NCBI GenBank assembly: GCA_015486915.1
Contig: WFQS01000644.1
Span: forward strand, 1-6,731
DNA from: Desulfobacteraceae bacterium
GTDB taxonomy: Bacteria; Desulfobacterota; Desulfobacteria; Desulfobacterales; Desulfobacteraceae
Length of the DNA stretch: 6,731 nucleotides
Direction: 5' to 3'
Both the position numbers and the translations under genes were made by a program. Below, one piece after another: positions 1 through 4,903 of the stretch (positions within the stretch are counted from its first letter, which is position 1; each line of letters opens with the position of its first letter). The notes beneath the pieces were generated by a model, which was not told the origin of the DNA, did no database searches, and saw only the letters and a list, made by a program, of their open reading frames with translations.

Positions 1-576
1 AAATGCACCTGCAAGTGCGAGAAGTATTCCCGTAACAAGTTCATGACCCATCATGTTTCCAAAAAGACGGAAAGAGAGGGACAATATTCTTGCAGCATGC
101 CCGATAAGCTCAATTGGCAGTATAAGAGGAACCATCCACCATACAGGTCCTAAAAAATGCTTAATATATTTAATTCCATGATATTTAACACCGATAACAT
201 GGGTAAAGGGAACAACAACAAGAGCTATGGAAAGTGTAGTATTTAAATTTGCCGTTGGAGTATAAAATCCTGGAATAAGTCCTAAAAGATTACACACAAG
301 GATATAAATAAAGACTGTGGATGTAAGGGGTGAAAGCCACCTTCCCTCTTCCCCTGTAACCTCAATCATGAATTCCTCAAGTCCTGACACAAGCAGCTCA
401 AACACATTCTGCACACCCGTTGGAACAAGCTGAGTATTTTTTCCGGCAAGCCAGCCGAATAAAATCAGAATTACCATAACAACCCATGTATAGATAACAT
501 GGGGATAGGCATGGGCAAAATGTCCAAGTCCTATCATTTCAAAAAATTTAACAAAAAACAAATAAGGTTCTGCCAT
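1..576 (-). CDS. atpB: ATP synthase F0 subunit a (partial, C-terminus beyond window)
   Basis: This is the membrane subunit a of the F1F0 ATP synthase. It forms the two ion half-channels against the c-ring and carries the essential arginine for ion translocation. The frame is open from the ATG at 576 to base 1, giving the first 192 residues and no stop. The diagnostic stretch lies near residues 153-182, with PIELIGH followed by SLSFRLFGNM. R170 in that motif corresponds to the invariant subunit-a arginine (R210 in E. coli). Several hydrophobic helices are visible, at about residues 27-44, 85-103 and 112-128. The ATG starts one base after the atpI stop, so the two are co-transcribed and probably translationally coupled. 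The c subunit (atpE) would be expected next, outside the window. Identification is firm. H+ versus Na+ specificity cannot be judged from this subunit alone. Confidence 0.95.
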   Translation of the reverse strand, partial: MAEPYLFFVKFFEMIGLGHFAHAYPHVIYTWVVMVILILFGWLAGKNTQLVPTGVQNVFELLVSGLEEFMIEVTGEEGRWLSPLTSTVFIYILVCNLLGLIPGFYTPTANLNTTLSIALVVVPFTHVIGVKYHGIKYIKHFLGPVWWMVPLILPIELIGHAARILSLSFRLFGNMMGHELVTGILLALAGAF

Positions 577-577
577 C

Positions 578-979
578 CTATACCGCCTCCTTGATAAAGA
601 GTCTTGTTAATTCCAGCATGGTCGCAGCCATTATGCTTGCAACCACCACCGAAAGACCTGCAATAAGGCCCAACGGGTCAACAATATGTCCTAATATAAG
701 CAGAAAGATCGCCATTCCGCTTAGTACAAACCTTATGTAGTATTTGGTGAGAATTTTTCTTAAGATATCTCTTTTATCCCACCCTGCCCTTAAGGGATCA
801 AGTATTGTTTTAAGGCTTCTTTTGAGAAGATGAAAATTGATGGTGACAATCAGGCCGCCGAGCATAATCCCAAGGGCAAATTTCAAAGGAGTATTGATAA
901 ATGCAAGAATACTGCCCACAATAAAAAGGAACCAGTTCGATCTGACAATAAATGTTATGATGCGCTGTTGAATTTCCAT
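578..979 (-). CDS. atpI: ATP synthase subunit I (AtpI-like membrane protein)
   Basis: This is a small integral membrane protein of 133 residues belonging to the ATP-synthase I family, which assists assembly of the c-ring and F0 sector. Four hydrophobic segments are visible at roughly residues 15-30, 34-53, 80-97 and 102-124. A basic cytoplasmic loop (LKRS...RAGWDKRD...RK) separates the two pairs. I place the start at the ATG at 979 (MEIQQRIITF). The same frame is open further upstream to 1057, but that extra 26-residue stretch lies over the 3' end of atpZ and looks like out-of-frame atpZ. From 979 the gap to the atpZ stop is 16 bases, with a weak purine-rich ribosome site (AAAGAAA). The position between atpZ and atpB supports the call, because the sequence itself is poorly conserved in this family. 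Confidence 0.82.
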   Translation of the reverse strand: MEIQQRIITFIVRSNWFLFIVGSILAFINTPLKFALGIMLGGLIVTINFHLLKRSLKTILDPLRAGWDKRDILRKILTKYYIRFVLSGMAIFLLILGHIVDPLGLIAGLSVVVASIMAATMLELTRLFIKEAV

Positions 980-995
980 GTTTTCTTTAATTTCT

Positions 996-1214
996 TTAAA
1001 GCTTTTTGCTCCTCTTTGCAGCCTTGAGTATATTTGTAAATCCCGCTGCAATTCCAAGTCCTAAAAATATCAGCATTAAAACCGGAGATGTACCAAATAT
1101 TCTGTCAAGCCACAGTCCTATAAATAGACCTATGAATATGGCAAGGGCAACTGAAAGCCCCAGACTGCTGTAATAAGCAAGCTCCCGTACAGTACTGGAT
1201 ATTTTATTTTTCAT
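996..1214 (-). CDS. atpZ: AtpZ/AtpI-family F0F1 ATPase accessory subunit
   Basis: This 72-residue membrane protein matches the layout of the AtpZ (ATPase gene 1) family. It has a short basic N-terminus, a first transmembrane helix (about residues 16-35), the signature-like turn GLWLDRIFGTSP, a second helix (about 43-60) and a lysine/arginine-rich tail. Members sit at the head of F0 operons, and are thought to act with AtpI in F0 assembly or divalent cation movement. An AGGGA sequence about 8 bases upstream serves as the ribosome site for the ATG at 1214. An ATG four bases earlier (1218) is out of frame and stops after four codons. This is the first gene of the atpZ-atpI-atpB cluster, 93 bases after selD. 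Confidence 0.85.
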   Translation of the reverse strand: MKNKISSTVRELAYYSSLGLSVALAIFIGLFIGLWLDRIFGTSPVLMLIFLGLGIAAGFTNILKAAKRSKKL

Positions 1215-1223
1215 CCATGTCCC

Positions 1224-1238
1224 TTTTTATACCTGTTT
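1224..1238 (-). repeat. 15-bp box upstream of atpZ, copy 1
   Basis: The minus-strand sequence AAACAGGTATAAAAA ends 9 bases before the atpZ ATG. An identical box lies at 4836-4822, 9 bases before the epmA TTG. It contains TATAAA, which could be a -10 for a very short or absent leader, but no convincing -35 is found at 16-18 bases. Confidence 0.45.
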
Positions 1239-1245
1239 TGCTCTT

Positions 1246-1272
1246 AAGGTATCAGTACATTTCACAAGTCAA
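1246..1272 (-). promoter_or_regulatory. candidate promoter for the atpZIB operon
   Basis: In the 93-base gap between selD and atpZ, the minus strand contains TTGACT (1272-1267) as a possible -35. Fifteen bases later comes an extended -10-like TGaTACCTT, with the hexamer at 1251-1246. The spacer is short and the -10 is weak (3 of 6). A second TTGACTTG lies 26 bases upstream within a 9-bp direct repeat (GTTGACTTG at 1273-1265 and 1299-1291). The F0 genes could instead be read through from selD. The promoter is an inference from hexamer match only. Confidence 0.3.
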
Positions 1273-1307
1273 CTAACATATGATTTATTCCAAGTCAACG
1301 TAAAAAA

Positions 1308-2354
1308 TCATATTATTGTCAATGTACCGCAATGATCATTGTCCCGTACTTCGCCTATGATTTCCGCCCTTATTCCCTTATCTTTCATAATATCTATACA
1401 GGAAGATGCATCCCCGGGTTTCATGCTCAGTATAAGCCCGCCAGAAGTCTGGGGATCAAACATCAGGTCAAGGAGAATTTTGTCAATTTCAGGATTAACG
1501 GAAATACCCGGGCTGCAGAATTTTTTATTTTTATATGCACCTGCAGGCACCATTCCCATCAGGGCAAATTCCTTAGCCGATGAAATAACCGGTACTTTTT
1601 CAGTAAAAAGGGCAATATTTTTTTTACTTCCCTTTGCCATTTCAAGGAGATGGCCTGCAAGACCGAACCCAGTAACATCGGTGCAGGAGCTGATTTTAAA
1701 ATCAACCATGATTTCAGCGGCATACCTGTTTAACATTGACATTGTTTCAACCATTTCCCGGGTTGATTTCTCATCTGCAAGCCCTGCCTTTACTGCCGTT
1801 GCAAGAATCCCGGTTCCAACGGGTTTTGTGAGTATCAGGACATCCCCTGTTTCTGCACCCTTATTTGCAAGAAATTTCTCAGGATGGACAAGGCCTGTAA
1901 CGGAAAGTCCGTATTTGAACTCTTTATCATCCACGCTGTGCCCGCCCACAAGGGTTGCTTCGGCCTCGTTGATCTTGTCAATTCCTCCCTGGAGAGTCTC
2001 CGACAAAATATCTTCATCAAGGTCTTCACTTGGGAAACAGACAATATTCATGGCAGTTAAAGGCTTTCCTCCCATTGCATATACATCACTTAGGGAGTTG
2101 GCTGCGGCAATCTGCCCGAATTCATAGGGAGAATCCGTTACAGGAGTTAAAAAATCCAGGGTCTGGATCAATGCAACACTGTCATTTATTTTAAAAACCC
2201 CTGCATCATCACTGGTTTCAAACCCCACAAGAAGGTCTGGGTGTGATTTCACTTTAAGTTTTCCAACAACCCGATCCAGGACCCCCGGATCAATCTTGGC
2301 TGCTCACCCCGATGCCTTGACACGTTCGGTTAATCGTATATTTTTTAAATTCAT
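1308..2354 (-). CDS. selD: selenide, water dikinase (selenophosphate synthetase), selenocysteine-containing
   Basis: SelD makes monoselenophosphate, the selenium donor for Sec-tRNA and selenouridine, from selenide and ATP. The ATG at 2354 opens a frame in which codon 17 (2306-2304) is UGA. Reading it as selenocysteine gives SGUAAKI, aligning Sec17 and Lys20 with the catalytic Cys17 and Lys20 of E. coli SelD. Total length is then 348 residues against 347 in E. coli. A reading that stops at UGA would begin only at the GTG of codon 35 and lose the catalytic loop. Further SelD hallmarks follow: ETSDDAGVF (residues 46-54), TLDFLTPVTD, FGQIAAANSLSDVYAMGGKP, LVGGHSVDD, TDVTGFGLAGHLLEM and DPQTSGGL near the C-terminus. 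A SECIS-like hairpin directly follows the UGA. The start has a weak GGAA about 10 bases upstream. It lies 49 bases after pgeF. The product is cytosolic. Confidence 0.94.
2263..2306 (-). promoter_or_regulatory. in-frame UGA plus candidate bacterial SECIS element of selD
   Basis: The UGA at 2306-2304 is followed on the minus strand by a short hairpin suited to SelB recruitment. The upper stem pairs GAUCC (2291-2287) with GGAUC (2277-2273), and can extend by G·U and G-C pairs to an apical loop GGGUC (2284-2280). A lower stem CCAA (2299-2296) with UUGG (2266-2263) closes it across an internal loop. The loop GGUC begins 20 bases after the UGA. The known E. coli fdhF element likewise shows GGUC in its loop about 18 bases after UGA. 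The pairing is read directly from the bases. Function is inferred from position and similarity. Confidence 0.8.
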
Positions 2355-2377
2355 TGTATATTTCCATTTATAGATAA

Positions 2378-2411
2378 CCGCCATGAGGCGGATCTGGACT
2401 GCGTTACAGTC
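2378..2411 (-). other. two small hairpins between pgeF and selD
   Basis: Two perfect 5-bp inverted repeats sit side by side. GACTG (2397-2401) pairs with CAGTC (2407-2411) around a five-base loop that contains the pgeF stop codon. CCGCC (2378-2382) pairs with GGCGG (2387-2391) around a four-base loop. On the transcribed strand the GC-rich hairpin is followed by TTATC and not a U-run, so it is a poor intrinsic terminator. It could attenuate, stabilise the upstream message or affect selD translation. No role is established. Confidence 0.4.
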
Positions 2412-3300
2412 TGCCTATTACCGATGCAAACCTGCCCGTTATTTTTTCATACCTGTAGGAAAAAAAAGAATTATGTGAGCACTTGGTGCATATACCGCTA
2501 AGTTCGATATTCTCTTTTTTTACACCCTTTGCCGTCAATTGATCAATTGTCATCTGCCAGAAATCAAAATGGTTTTTCCCCCGCCTGTAACCCAGAAACT
2601 GTTCAGGAATTTCAGATCGGTAATTTATAAATTCGCTGCAGCAGGGCCCAAGTGAGGGCCCTATGCCGGCAAGAACAGATGCAGGATCAGAACCGAACTT
2701 CCGCTTCATGGCATCAACACCTGCTCCTACAATATTCTTCAGGCTTCCCTTCCATCCTGAATGAATATTTGCCACAACCTTGTTTATCGGATCATACAGC
2801 ATAACAGGCTGGCAGTCAGCCACCTGGATAAACAGCAGTAATCCGGGGATATCAGTGACAATACCATCGGCAGAAGGCGGTACCTTAAGCGCCCCGAAAA
2901 AATATGAATCATGGGAAAAACCATCCTTCAACGGCATTTTTCCTCTCACAGGAATATACGTCATTTTTCCCCTGCCAGGAATATCAGAAGCACCACGTTC
3001 AGGTTGTATAAAATTGTTTTTATCCTTTTTTAAAACAAGGATTTTGTTACCATGCACCTGATTGATAAAAACAGGATAACCTTTACCAAAAGTCTTTGTG
3101 ATGATCTGTCTGTTTTTTAAAACATTCTGTTCATCGTCACCTGTACTAAGCCCGACATTCAGGGAATCAAAGGGTTTTTTACTGCACCCTCCGGACCTTG
3201 AAAAAATACCGTGGCAAATATCGGAACATAAACTCATATGCTTGAATTCAATAATTTTCAGATCGGAATTTACCTCATTTTTAAAAAGTTTGCAATGCAT
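2404..3300 (-). CDS. pgeF: peptidoglycan editing factor PgeF / YfiH-family polyphenol oxidase-like protein
   Basis: This is a 298-residue member of the YfiH/DUF152 (Cu-oxidase_4) family. Members remove misincorporated L-serine from peptidoglycan precursors in E. coli and have purine nucleoside phosphorylase/deaminase activity in relatives. The metal-site triad is visible: H83 in NQVHG, C163 in VADCQPV and H180 in NIHSGWKG. Other family blocks are GIFSRSGGCS (31-40), DSLNVG (45-50), GIGPSLGPCCSEF (212-224) and CTKC..FFSYR near the C-terminus. Residues about 93-142 form an insert relative to the E. coli protein. It contains two copies of an IPxRGKM-like unit, probably a surface loop. The ATG at 3300 lies 7 bases after the stop of the hipA-like remnant and has no clear Shine-Dalgarno. 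Met22 (3237) is an alternative start, also without a good ribosome site. The product is cytosolic. The historical 'laccase' label should not be taken literally. Confidence 0.92.
   Translation of the reverse strand: MHCKLFKNEVNSDLKIIEFKHMSLCSDICHGIFSRSGGCSKKPFDSLNVGLSTGDDEQNVLKNRQIITKTFGKGYPVFINQVHGNKILVLKKDKNNFIQPERGASDIPGRGKMTYIPVRGKMPLKDGFSHDSYFFGALKVPPSADGIVTDIPGLLLFIQVADCQPVMLYDPINKVVANIHSGWKGSLKNIVGAGVDAMKRKFGSDPASVLAGIGPSLGPCCSEFINYRSEIPEQFLGYRRGKNHFDFWQMTIDQLTAKGVKKENIELSGICTKCSHNSFFSYRYEKITGRFASVIGRL
2935..2984. repeat. imperfect 27-bp tandem repeat inside pgeF
   Basis: On the plus strand CATTTTT-CCTCTCAC-AGGAATAT (2935-2957) recurs as CATTTTT-CCCCTGCC-AGGAATAT (2962-2984), a period of 27 bases. 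Because 27 is nine codons, the duplication keeps the frame and encodes IPGRGKMTY followed by IPVRGKMPL (residues 108-124). It falls in the variable insert between the His83 and Cys163 blocks, which suggests loop growth by slippage or duplication. Confidence 0.7.
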
Positions 3301-3307
3301 GATAATT

Positions 3308-3424
3308 CTACTGGTACAGCAGATGTTTCAGCATGCTGTCTGCACGTTCTTTTACAGCCAATATGATTCCCCGGACAGCAGATTCCGGCAGCAGATTGGC
3401 AAAAAAAACTTTCAGTTTTTCCAC
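3308..3424 (-). pseudogene. possible hipA toxin remnant (38 codons)
   Basis: A short frame begins with GTG at 3424, inside the last codons of the HTH gene, and ends with TAG at 3310-3308. It is preceded by GGAGAG about 7 bases upstream. Its product begins MEKLKVFFANLLPESAVRG (reading GTG as Met). The start resembles the HipA opening (M.KL.VF). FFANLLPE..VR resembles the conserved [F..LLPEG..R] block of the HipA N-terminal domain, which normally lies many tens of residues further in. Full HipA proteins are about 400 residues, so this would be a remnant joined by internal deletion. The overlap with the preceding hipB-like gene matches hipBA operon layout. The tail (AVKERADSMLKHLL) is not recognised. 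The match is by eye only and short enough that chance or an unrelated small protein remains possible. Confidence 0.4.
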
Positions 3425-3702
3425 AACCAACGCTCTCCACGTTTAATAAGGTGAAGCTCAAGCCCAAGGCCGTTCAGCACCTCAAATATCTTACCGATTT
3501 GAGCGGTTGATTTACCCTTTTCAAGTTCTAAAACAAATTTTCTGCCAACATCAGTAAATTCTGATATTTCTTTTTGTGTCAACTTTAATTTTTTGCGTTC
3601 CTTGCGAATATATTCACCGAGTTCTTGAGAATTATTAATTCTTGTGAAAGGTTTCAAATCTGCCCCCATTAAAAAAAATTGCCGATAGAGGACTTTTATC
3701 AT
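3412..3702 (-). CDS. HipB/y4mF-type helix-turn-helix regulator (antitoxin-like)
   Basis: This 96-residue XRE-family DNA-binding protein has an HTH spanning about residues 26-80. ELGEYIRKERKKLKLTQ forms helix 1 and the turn, KEISEFTDVGRKFVLELEKGKS covers helices 2-4, and the y4mF-like ending TAQIGKIFEVLNGLGLELHL follows. Such proteins are usually the antitoxin and autorepressor of HipBA-type modules. Here no full hipA follows, only a short possible remnant. The start is uncertain. ATG at 3702 has GGA very close (4 bases). Met12 (ATG at 3669) would give an 85-residue protein beginning MGADLKPF, which looks natural for the family but has no Shine-Dalgarno. A possible promoter (TTGAAA at 3721-3716, GATAAA at 3700-3695) would favour Met12. 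The gene sits between epmA (57 bases upstream) and pgeF. It may now act only on its own promoter or on neighbours. Confidence 0.85.
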   Translation of the reverse strand: MIKVLYRQFFLMGADLKPFTRINNSQELGEYIRKERKKLKLTQKEISEFTDVGRKFVLELEKGKSTAQIGKIFEVLNGLGLELHLIKRGERWLWKN

Positions 3703-3747
3703 TTTTCCAATATCATTTCAACACAAAGTAACTTAGCGAGGACTTTT
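3688..3747 (-). promoter_or_regulatory. candidate operator pair and promoter of the hipB-like gene
   Basis: On the minus strand AAAAGTCCTC occurs at 3747-3738 and again at 3697-3688, exactly 50 bases apart. The copies flank a possible promoter, with TTGAAA at 3721-3716 and, 15 bases on, GATAAA at 3700-3695. Two identical sites around the promoter of an HTH gene would suit autorepression. The downstream copy overlaps the first codons if translation starts at 3702, but would be in the leader if it starts at 3669. The repeat is seen directly. The operator role is inferred. Confidence 0.35.
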
Positions 3748-3759
3748 TATTATTACACT

Positions 3760-4812
3760 TTAAAGTTTTTCAGGAATAAACGCCACCACGTCATCAATGG
3801 AAGCAGAATCGGTAAAAAGCATGACAAGTCTGTCAATACCAAGGGCTATTCCAGCTGTTTGGGGCAGAGATTTCAGATCATTTAAGAATTTTTCAGGCAT
3901 GGGAGTGATATGTTTCCCTGCTCTTTTCCTTATATCAAGCTCTTTTTCAAACCTTTCGCGCTGTTCAACAGGATCTGTCAACTCGGAAAATCCATTGGCA
4001 AGTTCAATTCCTGCAATGTACAATTCAAATCGCTCGGCAAATTTTTTATTGTCAGATTTTAACCTGGCAAGGGCTGCAAGGGAATTTGGATAATCAAAGA
4101 CAAACGACGGAGTCTGCATACCGAGATTTGGCTCAATCTCAAAACCCATGATATAGTCAAATTCATCATGACAAAGAGCCTGCTCCATGGAAACAGATGC
4201 ATATTGCGAAAAGGCCTGCTCCACTGTAATTTTATGCCATGGCCCTGAAAGATCAATAATTTTTCCGTTGTAACAGATAGATGATTCAGATTTCACTTTT
4301 GGTTCAGTACACATTCTCCTTTTCGAAGAATTACCCACAGATGATTGAAAAGATGATGAAACATGGGCAGAAGATGCACAGGGCAATGAAAAAGTATAGC
4401 TTAATAAATCGGAATTCTGTTCCTTTTCTCCATTTTCACCGGCATACAACTCCCCTGCAACATAACGTATCAGTTCCTGGCACTGATCCATCAGATTCAG
4501 ATAAGTATCTCCTTTGGAATACCATTCAAGCATGGTCAGTTCTGTCAAGTGCCTGTGACTGCGTTCATCTTTCCTGAAACACTTGCAAATCTGAAATATT
4601 TTCTCAAATCCGTGTGCAGCAAGCCTTTTCATACATATTTCAGGGGATGACTGTAGATACCATTTTTCGGACTCAAACAGATCAATATGAGCTTCGGGAA
4701 CAGGCGCAGGAATCCTTAAAGGAGTTTCAACTTCAAGAAAACCATTCATTAAAAAAAAATTGCGCACAGCCCGGATAATTGCTGCTCTTTTCTCTAATAT
4801 CCTGAAATTCAA
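3760..4812 (-). CDS. epmA: EF-P lysine ligase EpmA (PoxA/GenX/YjeA, class II LysRS paralogue)
   Basis: EpmA attaches (R)-beta-lysine to a conserved lysine of elongation factor P, helping ribosomes pass proline stretches. It is a truncated class II lysyl-tRNA synthetase without the anticodon domain. Class II motifs are visible: motif 1 FLEVETP (25-31), motif 2 FQICKCFRKDERSHRHLTELTMLEWY (spanning 73-98) and motif 3 GIALGIDRLVMLF (321-333). Family blocks YLQSSPEICMKRL (52-64), EPNLG (227-231) and FELYIAGIELANGFSELTD (262-280) are also present. The length is 350 residues against 325 in E. coli. An insert at about residues 124-184 is rich in Ser, Cys and Lys and unlike the rest. The start is a TTG at 4812, since no ATG is available upstream in frame before a TAA, and no strong Shine-Dalgarno is seen. 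efp and epmB are not in the window. There is a gap of 90 bases after the deacetylase gene, so it may have its own promoter. Confidence 0.94.
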   Translation of the reverse strand: MNFRILEKRAAIIRAVRNFFLMNGFLEVETPLRIPAPVPEAHIDLFESEKWYLQSSPEICMKRLAAHGFEKIFQICKCFRKDERSHRHLTELTMLEWYSKGDTYLNLMDQCQELIRYVAGELYAGENGEKEQNSDLLSYTFSLPCASSAHVSSSFQSSVGNSSKRRMCTEPKVKSESSICYNGKIIDLSGPWHKITVEQAFSQYASVSMEQALCHDEFDYIMGFEIEPNLGMQTPSFVFDYPNSLAALARLKSDNKKFAERFELYIAGIELANGFSELTDPVEQRERFEKELDIRKRAGKHITPMPEKFLNDLKSLPQTAGIALGIDRLVMLFTDSASIDDVVAFIPEKL

Positions 4813-4821
4813 CTGATATTT

Positions 4822-4836
4822 TTTTTATACCTGTTT
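4822..4836 (-). repeat. 15-bp box upstream of epmA, copy 2
   Basis: This is the same minus-strand 15-mer as at 1238-1224 and at the same 9-base distance from the start codon, here the TTG of epmA at 4812. The A-run is longer here (eight A), so part of the match is low complexity. The informative core is AAACAGGTAT. Confidence 0.45.
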
Positions 4837-4869
4837 ATGTTTAAAATAACGATCCATGTTAAAACGATC
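4837..4869. repeat. imperfect tandem repeat in the epmA upstream region
   Basis: On the plus strand ATGTTTAAAATAACGATCC (4837-4855) is followed directly by ATGTTAAAACGATC (4856-4869), a copy with small deletions. It lies between the deacetylase stop and the epmA start, next to the shared 15-bp box, and could be part of a promoter or a relic of local duplication. Confidence 0.4.
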
Positions 4870-4881
4870 TGCAAATCTTAC

Positions 4882-4903
4882 AACCACCTTTGAAAAGATG
4901 GCT
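4882..4903 (-). terminator. hairpin at the end of the deacetylase gene, weak terminator candidate
   Basis: Starting at the last base of the stop codon, minus-strand AGCCATCTT (4903-4895) pairs with AAGGTGGTT (4890-4882) around a TTCA loop. This gives nine pairs including two G·U. The following bases are GTAAGATTTGCAG, and the nearest U-run comes about 17 bases later, so classic intrinsic termination is doubtful. The location at the end of a two-gene unit is the main support. Confidence 0.3.

Noticed and set aside
1278..1313. Inverted repeat at the selD stop as an intrinsic terminator
   Set aside because: The stem is entirely AT-rich with an 18-base loop and no following U-run, so termination is unlikely. 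It is kept only as a possible regulatory site.
1339..2127. Long plus-strand open frame (262 codons) opposite selD
   Set aside because: It is antisense to a clearly conserved gene, its product resembles no family I recognise, and it shows the Ser/Pro/Arg-rich composition typical of a shadow frame.
3270..3467. Minus-strand frame of 65 codons covering the hipB-pgeF gap
   Set aside because: It is cysteine-rich, overlaps both neighbours in another frame and has no recognisable motif. The alternative frame at 3424-3308 has a better ribosome site and a HipA-like block.
4281..4577. Plus-strand frame opposite the EpmA insert
   Set aside because: The insert made me suspect a gene on the other strand, but its product has no recognisable motif, and the EpmA frame is continuous across it.
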